Below, in pieces: positions 34,057-45,334 of a stretch of DNA of 64,000 bases. The notes under the pieces were generated by a model. That model saw only the letters and a list, made by a program, of their open reading frames with translations. It had not been told where the DNA came from and did not search any database. Location of the stretch: assembly GCA_025991245.1 (NCBI GenBank), contig BQMJ01000051.1:1-64000 (forward strand), in the 5' to 3' direction. Origin of the DNA: Galdieria partita (taxonomy: Eukaryota; Rhodophyta; Bangiophyceae; Galdieriales; Galdieriaceae). Within the stretch, counting starts at the first letter, position 1, and each line of letters opens with the position of its first letter. The translations under genes and the position numbers were made by a program.

Positions 34057-35880
34057 ATGACAACAAAATCAAGGATTTCTGTTTCTTCTACGCTTTTTGC
34101 CATTATTTTGGAATTTTGTATTCCAATGAGAGAGACTCCGTTTGATACTTTAGAAACAGGAAGCCATACTAAATAAGTTTTGGACATTGCGAAATGTTTT
34201 GGTTTTCATTGTATGAATTGCTCGAGGAATGACCCAGAAGGAGAAAACAGGATACCTGTTGGAGACAGAAATAAAATATTTAAGTTGGTTTTCCAAAGAT
34301 TGTACTGAATGAGATTGAATTGCGACATTAGAATACTTTTTTGGTTCGTTTTTTTGTAGTTTGCTTTCATAAAAGTCGATTTGATTCAATTTCCAGTTGT
34401 GGTTTCAAATTTTAAATTATATTTACTCTTTGTGTTTGATGGTGAATTTTTCTAAATAGGAGAATTGAGTATATTTCAACATACTTTTGTAGAAGAGTAT
34501 CAATAGAATCTAGTAAGACAGTTAGAAGCTTCAACGTGGATAGTATTCTCAGGTAGTTTTTCGTATTTGGTTCGACTGTGAGTGGAATATATACTTGTTG
34601 CGAAGAAACTTACAATGTCAATGGCTGGAGACCATTTTTTGAAAAATATTTATCAGAAGATGAAATATTTGTTCCTATTCAACAAAATTCCAATGGACCT
34701 GATGTTCTTATCCGAGTAACAGATATGAAAGACAATTCTGTCCTCGCTATTCAAGATGAAGCTTCCTCAGAGCAAACATCTATGGAGACTGAAACCACTG
34801 TGGAGAGAGTATATTTGATAGGTATCGCATTGAAGTGTTTTCAGATTTCAAGTTCTGGTGTTGGAAGTTCATTGAGGCAGAAGTTGTCAAATTTTTACAT
34901 CTAGTGGCGTCACAGCTTGAATTGGAACAGAATAATTTAAGAGTCATTCAGTTGATTGTAAACAAAAATACTGAACAGGTTTCCAGACAATTTATTGATA
35001 ACCACAATTGGATATTGGATGGTGGAGTTTAGTATAAAGACAATAATAATAATAATGTTTGCAGTTCTATCAACTCTGAGATACAACCACAGAATATACG
35101 AGAAGAATGGCTTTGGATACCTCCTCATTGTCAAGTAGTAGTTTGTTCAACTACATCTTTGCGAACTTTTTTAGGCCATAGTTCTAGTAATGATCTTGAG
35201 AGATTGTTTGAAGAGAATCTTGGATGGTTGGATTCACTGAAACCACTTTCTGATTTGTTGAACAATTCGTTTGTACATTTATCAAGGCATATTCCATTTG
35301 AAGAATCTGAAAGGAATAGTGAAGTGATGGAAAGGAGAAGTATTCGTTCAAGTATCGATATGAATGTGATGCAATTGGAAGAAACGAGAGGAGAAGCAAC
35401 TATTTCTGCTTCGAGTTCTGTGCAACAAGTTTTTTGGAACTCAGGAAGAAAGCAAAAACCAGAGATGAATTTGATCCTCTAATGAAGAAATTCACTCATT
35501 CCTGTTGGATGTCACTGGAAAGACAACTTCCTCGATTTGACTATAGTGGATATTGTGGGCTCTCAGTGGCATATGTGCCTTTTTCAAGTATCTGTATCTT
35601 CATTTTATAGCCATAATCGTGACTCTGCTGCTATCGAAAACTCCTTTTGCCCCCTTCTTTCAAGAAACAAGCATAGAATACTTCACATTCGACAAACTTA
35701 TCAACTAGTAGGTCAAAGAGCAAACAAGGATCAATGACAAGTTTCCAAGATGGCCAAAAGCGTAATAGGAAGAGGAGACGAGTGAAAGTAACAGGTTAGC
35801 AGTCGTAACCAAACTTACTCTGTTTTTCTTGAATGAAGAGTTTAACACCTCGTTGAGATTAGAGGGAAGGTACAAGAAAA
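33030..35880 (+). pseudogene. Broken chimeric copy: first-family NTPase (with SAM) fused to RHS-like tail
   Basis: From about 33030 to 35455 the DNA follows the gene at 16422. Recognisable parts are the Walker B neighbourhood, the GRSD strand, the GPDVLIRV / IGIALKCF nuclease-like segment and the linker before the SAM domain. From about 35460 to 35880 it follows the gene at 23885 instead (DEFDPLMKKFTHSCW-like, the FQVS segment and the basic NLS patch). The SAM domain itself is missing. The copy is a fossil with many interruptions (on the order of ten) and no usable reading frame across its length. A (TC)n tract lies inside it. Confidence 0.85.
34021..34053. repeat. (TC)n microsatellite inside pseudogene
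   Basis: 33 bases of uninterrupted CT dinucleotides. The intact relative at 16422 has only CTCTCGTAGTAACTC at the equivalent place, so the tract expanded after the copy decayed. Confidence 0.9.
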
Positions 35881-36395
35881 ATCTTTGATATACAGTTCTC
35901 TAAATTACATGTTCATTTTGAACAAAATTTGCTCTGCTATTCGACAATTTCAAATGGCTATTTTGTTCTCTTTTATTACAGTTTATTATAGTCCTTATGG
36001 TTTACTTTATCAATAGTATCTTTGTTAAGAAACACGCTTTTTTTAGGAACATTGACATGAACCAAACAACTACATACTGTTGGCTTCCATTGACATTAAA
36101 CTTCTTGCCCTTACAAAGAAAAATACTCTTTTCATTACATCTTTCAATTTTTTGGGCAATAAGAGCAGTAAAAGCTCTTATCAACCAGTAGCTATTACAT
36201 TGACAGTTCTAAACGAAGAATGACAGAAAGTGAATGGAATGGAAAAGGTTTCTGACTCCAAACCATTTTCTCCATATTTGGAAAATTGAGTCATATAAGA
36301 GATGGAATAACAAATTGAGTCCTCAAATCTCACGCTATATATACAATATCTTTATCGAAAAGAATTTTCAATGGTTTTTTAATAATTACAATATC
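35881..36395. other. Boundary region, nothing recognised
   Basis: About 500 bp between the last subtelomeric NTPase relic and the first secreted-protein-like frame. AT-rich with short frames only; the + and - frames at 35997-36191 are complementary open stretches without protein-like composition. Confidence 0.4.
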
Positions 36396-37460
36396 ATGGA
36401 AATATATCTATCTTATTTGTTCACACTTCTTCTTTTGACAGCTATTCTTACTCATTCTGCAAGACCTGATAGTGAAGCATTCATGATGAAGCTTAAGGTT
36501 CTTCCATATCTCAAGTATAGCCAAATGACTTTAATGTTAAAGGAATATTACCTGCTTCCAATGGGAAAAATTGACAGCAGTGGGCTCCTATATGCAGCTT
36601 CGAAAACAACAATGATACTGCTTTTTGCTCAAGTGGCTCAAATAGTTGCGACTCGACAACAAGTTGTATCAACTTCCAAGAATCTTAAACAACTTCTTCT
36701 GTTTCGTCTTTTGAAAATGGAGAGTTTAGTCACTGCAACTCAAGATACTACTCCCAATACTCATACACTATGTGATTCTGCATTAGGAAGAAATGCATAT
36801 CCACAGGATTCTTCCAGTAGCAACTCAATCCCGCAAGGAATGACAGGTAAGAGTCAAGCCAATACTAGGTCCAAAAGGTACTGCAGCTGCAGTTGACAGC
36901 ATCTGCAAATATTATCAGAGTATATTCAACAGCTGCACCTTTTAAAGAATAATTTGTGCAAAACTATTTCCCCAAACAACTGTGGACTCCACTGTTGAGG
37001 CCTCCTAAGAAAAAGAAGTTTCTCCTAATTCATCAGCAAATGGCTCAGCTTCGAATTCTTCCGAGCAAACAAACAATCCTTTCTCAAGATCAACCTGTAG
37101 TAAAGTTTCGAGTAGTGTCTTGAAGAAAGCAAAGAGTATGTTGACCAAGGTCAAGAAACATTCAAGACTCTTGTATCTATGGTGGATACGTTCTAACAAC
37201 TCTGTAAGATTTCTTTCGTTAAATTATTCAAAAAACTCAAACTTCCAACAGATCTGCATCTTTTTCTACCGTTGAAACCTTCCACTAGATCCGGTTCGTC
37301 TCTCATTCTTCAATATCACCAACGGGACTGTATTTTGGCAGCTATATAGCAATTCCACATAGTCCAAATGCTTGTATGTTTCCTGTTTCTCCAAAGCCTG
37401 ACCAGTACATGGATAATTCAGTTGTGTTATTTCAAAGAGAAACAAGCTTTACAGGATAAC
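36396..37460 (+). pseudogene. Probable decayed gene for a secreted Ser/Cys-rich protein
   Basis: The ATG at 36396 opens a typical signal peptide (MEIYLSYLFTLLLLTAILTH). Downstream, the frame with the most secreted-protein-like composition changes. AFCSSGSNSCDSTTSC lies in one frame around 36620-36680. SANGSASNSSEQTNNPFSRS lies around 37040-37100. GLYFGSYIAIPHSP lies around 37330-37370. No set of GT-AG introns joins these cleanly and there are TGA and TAA codons between them. Most likely a broken secreted-protein gene, but a multi-exon gene I failed to resolve remains possible. No relative in the window. Confidence 0.35.
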
Positions 37461-37506
37461 ATCGTCCTATTGAGCTCTAAAGATTTTGGATTTCGATGAT
37501 TTCATT

Positions 37507-39120
37507 ATGAGTGTTTTGTTGCAGACTTCCAAAGGAGATATTGTTATTGATCTATTCACAGAACTTGCACCTTTAGCTTGTAAAAATTTTCTCAAGCTCT
37601 GCAAGATCAAATATTATCACCTCTGCACTTTTCACTATGTTGATAAGGTGGACTTTTTACTGAAAATGTTTATGGCGATGTTTTTACAAGTCTTTTTTTG
37701 GTTTAGGGTTTTGTTATACAAACAGGTGATCCCACGAATACAGGTAAAGGAGGTGAAAGCATCTACGGAATTTGTTTTGGAGAACAGGCTCGATATTTTG
37801 AAGACGAGTTTACACCTAAACTGCGGTATGTGGTATATTTAGGACTTGTAAGTTCGTTACATAATATTTTTGTGCTAGCCATAATCGCAAAGGACGAGTT
37901 TCCATGGCTAATGCAGGTCAGCCAAATACCAATGGTAGTCAGTTTTTCATTGCTCTAAGTGATCAACTGGAGTATTTGGATGATAAATATACAATTTTTG
38001 GTCAAGTAGAAGAGGTATTTATTCCTAGACTTTTGTTAGAAGTTAGCTATAGAATATTTATTTCCTAGGGTTGGGAAACTGTTGAGGCAATTGAATCAGT
38101 CCTCGTTGATGAAAGAAAGAAGCCTTTTCAAGTTATTCGCATCTATCATACTATTATATTGGATGACCCATTTCCAGATCCACCAGGATTGCCTCCTATA
38201 CCTCCTTCTCCTGAACGAAATGACAGACAAAGGGAGGAGTCCTCTGAAGTACGACTAGGCAAGTTGTGAAATACGAAGAGTTGTTAATATTCTCAAGTAT
38301 ACCATCAGACGATGATGAAGTCTGGCAAGAAGAGGAAGGATTGGATAGTGAAGAGAGGGAAAAGATGAGACGTAGAAAGGAGGCTCGTTCTCGAGCGGAG
38401 GTTTTAGAGATCATTGGAGATATTCCTGATGCAGAAGTGAAGCCACCCGAAACTGTAAGAGAAAGCTGAATAGGATAGACAATTCTAAGAACTTTGACAA
38501 ACATTTTAGACATTGTTTGTTTGCAAGTTGAATCCTGTCACTCGTTCAGAAGATTTGGAGCTTATTTTTTCTCGTTTTGGTGAATGCAAGGTTTGTGAAT
38601 AACTACTAGTCTATATACACAGAAGTAGTCATGAGATTGATTGTTAGGCTGAAATAATTAAGGACAAAGTTACTGGAGAATCCCTTTGTTATGGATTTAT
38701 AGAATTTCCTGACCGTAAAGCTTCTGAACAGGCATTTTTTAAAATGAATAATTGTTTGATTGATGATCGCAGAATAAGAGTAAGGAATATGAGAGGTGTT
38801 TGAATAATTTATCGCTCATCGTTGTTGATTATTTTGCAGGTTGATTTTTCACAAAGCGTTGCCAAGTTGTGGAATCGCGTTCGTCAAGGCTATTGTGATC
38901 GTCTCGAGGAGGACGAAGAGTTTCTTCATAGTATGTTGTAATTGGCTCAGTGAATAACCAAACTGATATGGATGGATGTACTTATCCATCTTTCCTAATA
39001 GGTCATCGAAAGCGATCCAATCATAGTGAATATTTATTTGATGACGATTTGGAAGAGAAGGCGTTGTTCCAGTACCGTCGTGGAAGTTCTCATTCGAAAA
39101 CTCGAAAACGTCACAAATGA
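37507..39120 (+). CDS. PPIL4: PPIL4-type peptidyl-prolyl isomerase (cyclophilin + RRM)
   Basis: Nine exons, all phases consistent, 384 residues. Exons: 37507-37647, 37707-37825, 37879-38014, 38069-38258, 38309-38454, 38510-38590, 38648-38779, 38840-38930, 39002-39120. Residues 1-165 form a cyclophilin domain ([17 protein letters not shown] start, [36 protein letters not shown]), followed by the family linker [13 protein letters not shown]. Then comes an RRM with RNP-like CYGFIEF and [14 protein letters not shown]. The tail is basic (KTRKRHK). Family knowledge: nuclear PPIases linked to pre-mRNA splicing and RNA polymerase II C-terminal domain. Intron 4 (38259-38308) is a GC-AG intron with a perfect AG|GCAAGT donor. 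First clear housekeeping gene inward of the subtelomere. Confidence 0.93.
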
Positions 39121-39236
39121 CCACGAAAGAATGGAAACATATTAGAATAATGACTGGCTAAACGGAATTTGGGAGAAGAGAATACTTAACACGTTAGTAC
39201 AATTGGCACAATAATCTTTATATTTTTATTGAAAAC

Positions 39237-40520
39237 TTAAAATTCCAACTTTTTTGGAACTTCCCAAGTAAAAGTTGGTTCCAGTTTGGGATCTCTGCCA
39301 AAATGGCCATAAGCTGCAGTCTGCTTATAAATAGGCCTCAACAAGTTCAAATCTTTGATAATACGACCAGGACGCAGATCTTACGATATAACAAGTTATG
39401 ATTATCAATGCATATAAAAAGTCAAAACTTACCAAAATTTTTCTTAACTATTTCCAAGATTTCCTGGTCTGGCTTAGTTCCAGTTCCATATGTATCCACA
39501 AAGACGGAAAGTGGTGAAGCAATTCCAATAGAATAAGAAAGTTGAACCAAGCAACGTCGTGCCAGTCCTGCAGCAACAATAGACTTGGCAACCCATCTAG
39601 CAGCATAGGCAGCTGACCGGTCAACCTTGGTAGGGTCCTTTCCAGAAAAAGCACCACCTCCATGAGCACCCCAACCACCATAAGTATCAATAATAATTTT
39701 GCGACCTGTTAGACCTGCATCACCTTCTGGTCCGCCAATAACAAAACGCCCACTTGGATTCAAATGATAAACTGTTTTGTCGTCTAGATATTTACTGGGA
39801 ATAACTTCCTTGATAACTTTTTCTAGTAAGTCTGCCCGTATCTTCTCATTCGAGACGTTGTCATCGTGCTGCGTAGATATGACGACAGTATGAACTCTCA
39901 AAGGCACCAAATGACCGTTCTCCTTTCGATATTCCATAGTAACTTGGGTCTTACCGTCTGGACGAACCCAAGGACAAATACCCTTCTTACGTACTTCAGT
40001 GAGGCGTTTCCCAAGACGAGTTGCAAAACTGTGTGTCAAAGGCATATAGTCTGGTGACTCATCCGTAGCATAACCAAACATAATTCCTTGGTCGCCGGCT
40101 GCAACATCATCGGCTGCACGATTTTCATGCACTCCTTGTGCAATATCTGGAGACTGCTGATGTAATTCAACCAACACTCGACAAGTCTTGTAGTCTAAAC
40201 CCTTCTTCTCGTCATCGAAACCAATCTCCTTTATGGTGTCTCTTACAACTTTTTCATAGTCTATGGTGGCACCCTTCACCGTAATCTCACCAAAAACCAT
40301 AACCATTCCAGTCTTTGTAGCCGTCTCACAAGCTACTTTTGCGAGAGGGTCCCTTTCAAGGCAAGCATCCAGGACAGCGTCAGAAACCTTTGAAGGTAAT
40401 GAAAAAGATATGGCAACTAAATAAATAGAAACTTACTTGGTCACATATCTTGTCCGGATGTCCTTCATTCACTGACTCTGAGGTAAATAAAAAGGTAGAA
40501 GAATCACCAACTGAACCCAT
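39237..40520 (-). CDS. MAT: S-adenosylmethionine synthetase
   Basis: Three exons (40437-40520, 39433-40387, 39237-39379), introns of 49 and 53 bp, 393 residues, the normal family length. Starts [20 protein letters not shown] followed by HPDKICDQ, the N-terminal signature. Further signatures: [52 protein letters not shown], and the C-terminal DLRPGRII and AAYGHFGR. Makes S-adenosylmethionine from methionine and ATP; probably cytosolic as no leader is visible. Divergently placed against nothing upstream: the next gene (MFS transporter) is on the same strand, ending 260 bp away. Confidence 0.97.
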
Positions 40521-40779
40521 TGAAAACTAACAAAATAGTTAAAAAAGAAATTACGTGGGGATCATATAAAACATGGAAATTCGATGGAGTGGCGGCCAAT
40601 CAGCTTTCATAGAGTGTTGAGGTTTGCAACGAAGAGCAGAGTGGAATCTTCCACTGTGCGTCCTTAAAATTTTCCATTGAGAGAATAAAAATAAAAAAGG
40701 ACTTCTTTTATACGTTTTGCATAGGAGAAAATAACTCCACAGAGACAAAAGTCTTGTCTCACAAAAAAAGTTATTCAAA

Positions 40780-42488
40780 CTAGTAATCTCCTTGAAGCCC
40801 AAAAGCCCTTTTCCAGCGCAAGCAAAACAAATCTGATACCGTTTCCTTGGTAGACTCCCAATTTTCTTTTACCAACTCTTTGGTAGGTTTAGAAAACACT
40901 AGATCTATTTCTTCAAGTGTCTTGTTTTTGGTCTCTGGCATACAAAGCACTTGATATATCCAACCAAATACGGCAATCCCACCATAGAAACCAACGGCCA
41001 AACCAGTTTTTGTCATAGCATTTTGCATACGTGAAAAGTTATATGTAACTATGAACGCACAAAGAAACAGGGTAGCATCGGAACTTGTCATTCCATAACT
41101 ACGTAAATAAGTTGGATAAACTTCAGATGGAAGAACCCAGGTCAAACAAGCATAAGAACCAAAGAACCACATATAAATTATTAATCCGGTAATATATACC
41201 CCCTCTGCCGCATGAACGTTCGATAAAGGTATAAAGTAACCAAACCCTATAATGAGCAACCCCACAAAGAACCCTGGAAGAAGAGTAATAGCAGCAACTC
41301 GTCTACCGAAACGATCCATCCATAATATAGCAGGAATAGTACCCAACAACAAAGAGCCTCCACCAACCAAACTCATAAATACGGACTTTTTAGAAGAAAA
41401 ACCAACTTCACTCATCAACACACTCATGTAATACATAATAGCATTAACACCTGTAAACTGACCCAAGAAAACCATAATATTGGCATAGACAATAGCCCTA
41501 CGGCATCTTGGTACCCTAATAAAGTCCAAATAAGGATATCGAAGACGTTTCTTCTCCTCTTGTTCCTGTTCAACCAAATGTCTCATCACAATAAACTCAC
41601 GCTTGGCATCTATATCTGACACACCACGAATACGCTTCCAGACTCCATAAGATTCAACTTCACGGCCTTTATGCATCAGATAACGGGGACTTTCAGGCAT
41701 GAAAATCATTCCTACGAAAAGAATAGTGGAAAAGAGAAGAGAAGATCCCAACATCCAACGCCAAGTTCCTGATACATTGACAAATATTGCTGCAACAACA
41801 TAGCCAAACACTTCTCCTAGAGCAATGTTGAATTGGTATAGCGAAACAAGGTTGCCTCTGAATTTCTTCGCCACACATTCTGCCACATAAACAGGCACAG
41901 TTCCTCCTTCCAAGCCCAAGCCCATACCTAAAATAAAACGTCCAGCGTACATCATGCCAACTGAATGAGCTCCAGCTTCTAAACCAGCACCCAATGTGTA
42001 GAGTAGACAAGCTACAATGATAGACAACTTTCTACCCAAAACTTCATTAGTAGGTGATAAACTATATGCTACTTGTCAAAAAATCAAACAATCTACTTGC
42101 AAGTTACGCTTACTTACATTAATGCTCCCAAAACTGCACCCAAAGGCATTAAAGAGTCAACCAAAGAAACTTGCCCACTATCTAGGCTTAGGTCCGCTGG
42201 CATATACAAATTCGCTCCACTGATTAAGCTCTGATCCAAACCAGAAAGTAAACCACCCATAGAAGCAAAGGCAACTAGAACCCAAGTAAATATCTTTGGG
42301 TTGCCTAAAGTAATAGAATTGAAAAAAGATACTTTCGTCTCTCTCAACTGCAACTCTAGTTTCCCAATTTCATCATTCAGGAGTTCCTCTGAAAGGTCAT
42401 GCCCATCTAGGCTGCCTCGGAATAGAGGTTCCTTCTTTTCTTCGTCTACTTCTGAACCAATCGCTGCTGTGCTCTCAACTACTTCCAT
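40780..42488 (-). CDS. Major facilitator superfamily sugar transporter-like protein
   Basis: Two exons (42118-42488, 40780-42061) with a 56-bp intron, 550 residues. An N-terminal cytoplasmic tail of about 60 residues is Glu/Lys-rich. Twelve hydrophobic segments follow. Sugar-porter signatures are present: SGLDQSLISGA after helix 1, a GRK after helix 2, GRFILGMGLGLEGGTVPVY, PESPRYLM, QFTGVNAIMYY, DRFGRR and the terminal PETKNKTLEEID. Known: these signatures define the sugar porter family of MFS; Galdieria-type algae are known for many such transporters. Substrate (hexose, pentose or polyol) cannot be read from sequence; a proton symporter of the plasma membrane is the default expectation. Confidence 0.92.
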
Positions 42489-43060
42489 CCAAATCTTGCT
42501 GAAGCACAGAGAAGGAAATGGATGCGCTTTTAAAGTTGATTATCTTATCATTCCGCCTTAAAGAAATCCATTGACCGGTAAAATTGGAGAAATACGACCA
42601 CCAATCAGATCAATTCACCCTTTCATGTCCGACAGACAAAATTGCTGAGAACAAAGAGTCTGGAAGCTCAACCACGCGAACGGCTTTCACTCAAATCCTG
42701 CTCCGCCGCCGCAGTTCATTCTACCGGCAGTAAATAAGCTCTGGTTTCACCCTGATAGCAACGTAACAAGAAAGACTGAATGCAGCCGCAGTGTCGTCGC
42801 GCATGAATAGTTTTTTGCAAAATTCGAGTTTCTTCTTCTGAATTTTGTAAACTTGCTCTTAAGAACAGTGATAAACTCTTTGTACTTGAACTGCAGACCA
42901 AACTTTTCTTAATTCTATCTAGTTGAATGAATATAGTTTGGCACCAATTAATATATGCACACTCGCTTCAAGATTGAAATAGAGTTCCACCTCGTCTTTG
43001 GTCTCGCTACTCCTGTTTGTCAATGGCTGAGTCTAAGGTCTATCTCCTTGAAGATATTCT

Positions 43061-43061
43061 T

Positions 43062-43156
<95 letters not shown>
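43061..43156. repeat. Composite microsatellite (TC)n(TA)n(TG)n
   Basis: Three adjoining dinucleotide tracts, roughly 26 bases of TC, 44 of TA and 24 of TG, about 310 bp before the secreted-protein ATG. Alternating purine-pyrimidine TA/TG sequence can adopt unusual helical forms and is prone to length change. Confidence 0.95.
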
Positions 43157-43402
43157 AAGCGAAGATTATTCACTTTCTCCCGAAGAAAGCATCTTAACTT
43201 ATTAGACTCTATTGATACAAGAGAAGCTATTATTGTAGAAACTGAAAAACTACAATTCAATAATAAAACTCAAAAAAACCAACTCTATTTCATCGTAATT
43301 TGCAAGTTATTGACAACACAGCCCTTTAGAAAATGGACTGGAGACTCATCGGGGCGTGAGCTGTCAAAAAGAAAAATGCTAAGATTGTGCGCCAAATTAT
43401 TC

Positions 43403-43412
43403 TATATATAAG
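43403..43412 (+). promoter_or_regulatory. TATA-box-like element
   Basis: TATATATAAG about 60 bp before the ATG at 43470, matching the spacing seen before the secreted-protein gene at 57509. Confidence 0.5.
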
Positions 43413-43469
43413 TAGAATGCCCCAGAAAGCGATTTCAGTTTTTCTCATCATTTTCAAGGGAACATAAAC

Positions 43470-45212
43470 ATGACCAAAACTTCAGGTGTATTAGGAGCCA
43501 TCACTATCTTGTTAATCGCTCACTTACTTCTTGCAGCAGAAATTCAAAATGACAACTTAGTTGTTTCTTCTTTGAATATCGTTGAAACAAAACGCACTCT
43601 GCTGCCAAATGAAACCAATCCAAAATGCCCCTCCAACTACTTTCTGGATACCGAGAGTCTTCAATGTACAAGCGAATGCTCTCAGGACATGTTTATTTCC
43701 AAAAAAACATGCGTTAAATCTTGTAAGAAAAGAGTCTTTCATCTTCCTTCACAATTCTAAAAACATATTCTTTCCTTGTATAGGTCCACCAGATTCATAT
43801 ATTACTGAGGATCGCAACTGTGTCACCAGCTGCCCATCATCACAGCCATATATTGACATAGTCCAAGATTATAAAATTTGTCGTTCCAATTGTCCATCAT
43901 GGAAGCCATTCAAAGATGGCAGACTTTGTGTGGCACAATGCAATCCGTATCAATGTGAGCAACAAGTCTTGACATAATATAAAAGAAATAGGAAATCCAA
44001 ACGGAATGTTTAGGGCTCGATTTGGACAACAATGAATGTCATTACGGATGTCCTAAAGATAAACCTTTGCGCGATGGCCGAATTTGTAGACATCAATGTC
44101 CAAGTTACCGTGTACAAGATGGAGAAAATTGTTTGGATACCTGTCCATCTAACAAATTTCTCCTCAACAGTACTTTCTGTACAAGTAGCGTAAGTTTCGT
44201 TTGCAAGATTCAAACATGGAAAAACTCATCCATCCTTTAAGTGTCCACAAGATATGGTGTACGATGGTCAAGTTTGTCGATATCATTGTCATGGGAAGTT
44301 TCGAGTAACACTGAATTACCAATCACCAGTATGTGTCGAAACCTGTCCTCCATCAAAACCACTGCTCGATGGCGAAACATGTGTCGACCAATGTCCAGCA
44401 GGTAAAAAACAACACAACAATACTTGTGTGGAGTTTTGTCCTGCAGTAAGTAACGACCATTTCCTCTATCAATGTACTTGTGTTGATATCTTTCTAAATG
44501 AAAACCAGGAGGCACCCTACAACTTGAATAATCAAACTTGTGTATCAGAGTACGTGTATTTTCTCGCAATAACCACTTTATAACCTACTGAAAACTCTGC
44601 AGATGCCCTGAGAGATTGGCACTTGCCGGATTTGACTGTGTAGATCGTTGTCCCAATAATACGGTTCTTTATAACCGGGCATGCCGAACAAGATGCGACT
44701 TTTCAGAAGCTCCACTTATCGACGGAGGAAAGTGTGCGTCAAAATGTTCATCTAAAAGACCATACATTGTTATTAGTGGTCAACCTTTTATACAAACTTG
44801 TGTCTCTCAGTGTCCTTCCTACTGGCCTTATGTATATCAATCCATATGTCGTTCTTCTTGTCCCGACTACACCTATCGATCAGGAAATCTCTGTCTAGAC
44901 GCGTGTCCTTCCAACTCCGTCATATATGGTAGAGAATGTCTTGATTCTTGTCCAAAGGGAACTTTTATAAGTGACCAATTGTATGATGGCAATGCAAACT
45001 GTGTATTAGCATGTCCTTCTGGAAGAAACAACGGTACACACTGCATAGCTATCGATAAGCCAAAGCCTTCCACAACACCCACGCCTAGTATTGAACCAGC
45101 GACCAATCACAAAAACAGCTCTAGTTGCACTATTCAAGACGTTGCAGCGTTGATTAACAACGTTTGCTTGGAAAAGTGCTTTGCGGGTTGTGCCCAAAAT
45201 TGCTCGTTATAG
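43470..45212 (+). CDS. Secreted cysteine-rich repeat protein
   Basis: Six exons (43470-43722, 43784-43954, 44014-44189, 44242-44445, 44509-44549, 44603-45212), all phases consistent, 484 residues. N-terminal signal peptide (GAITILLIAHLLLAAE). The body is about 15 irregular repeats of the form C-x(3)-CP-S-x-x-P-x(3)-DG-x-x-C-x-x-x-C, resembling furin-like or growth-factor-receptor cysteine-rich modules. Then follows a Thr/Pro linker (KPSTTPTPSIEPATN) and a short Cys-rich end. Many N-x-S/T sites. Probably exported to wall or medium. Intron 4 (44446-44508) is 63 bp and free of stops, so its retention would keep the frame. No known function. Confidence 0.85.
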
Positions 45213-45334
45213 AGAAAAACTATAAGTTGACGTCTTTCTTGGGAATATTTCTTTTGTCGAATTAAAATATTTTCTAAAAATACACTAATCTTGATTTCTT
45301 GTCTTGATAACAAATTGCTAGTGTGCAAGTGATC

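Larger units (their letters stand above)
42489..43469. other. Divergent intergenic region
   Basis: About 980 bp between the minus-strand transporter and the plus-strand secreted protein, so both promoters lie here. Contains the composite microsatellite at 43061-43156 and a TATA-like element at 43403. Frames in the microsatellite are dinucleotide artefacts. Confidence 0.6.

Noticed and set aside
43017-43205. Frames made of SLSLS, YIYIY and VCVCV
   Set aside because: Translation of the composite TC/TA/TG microsatellite.
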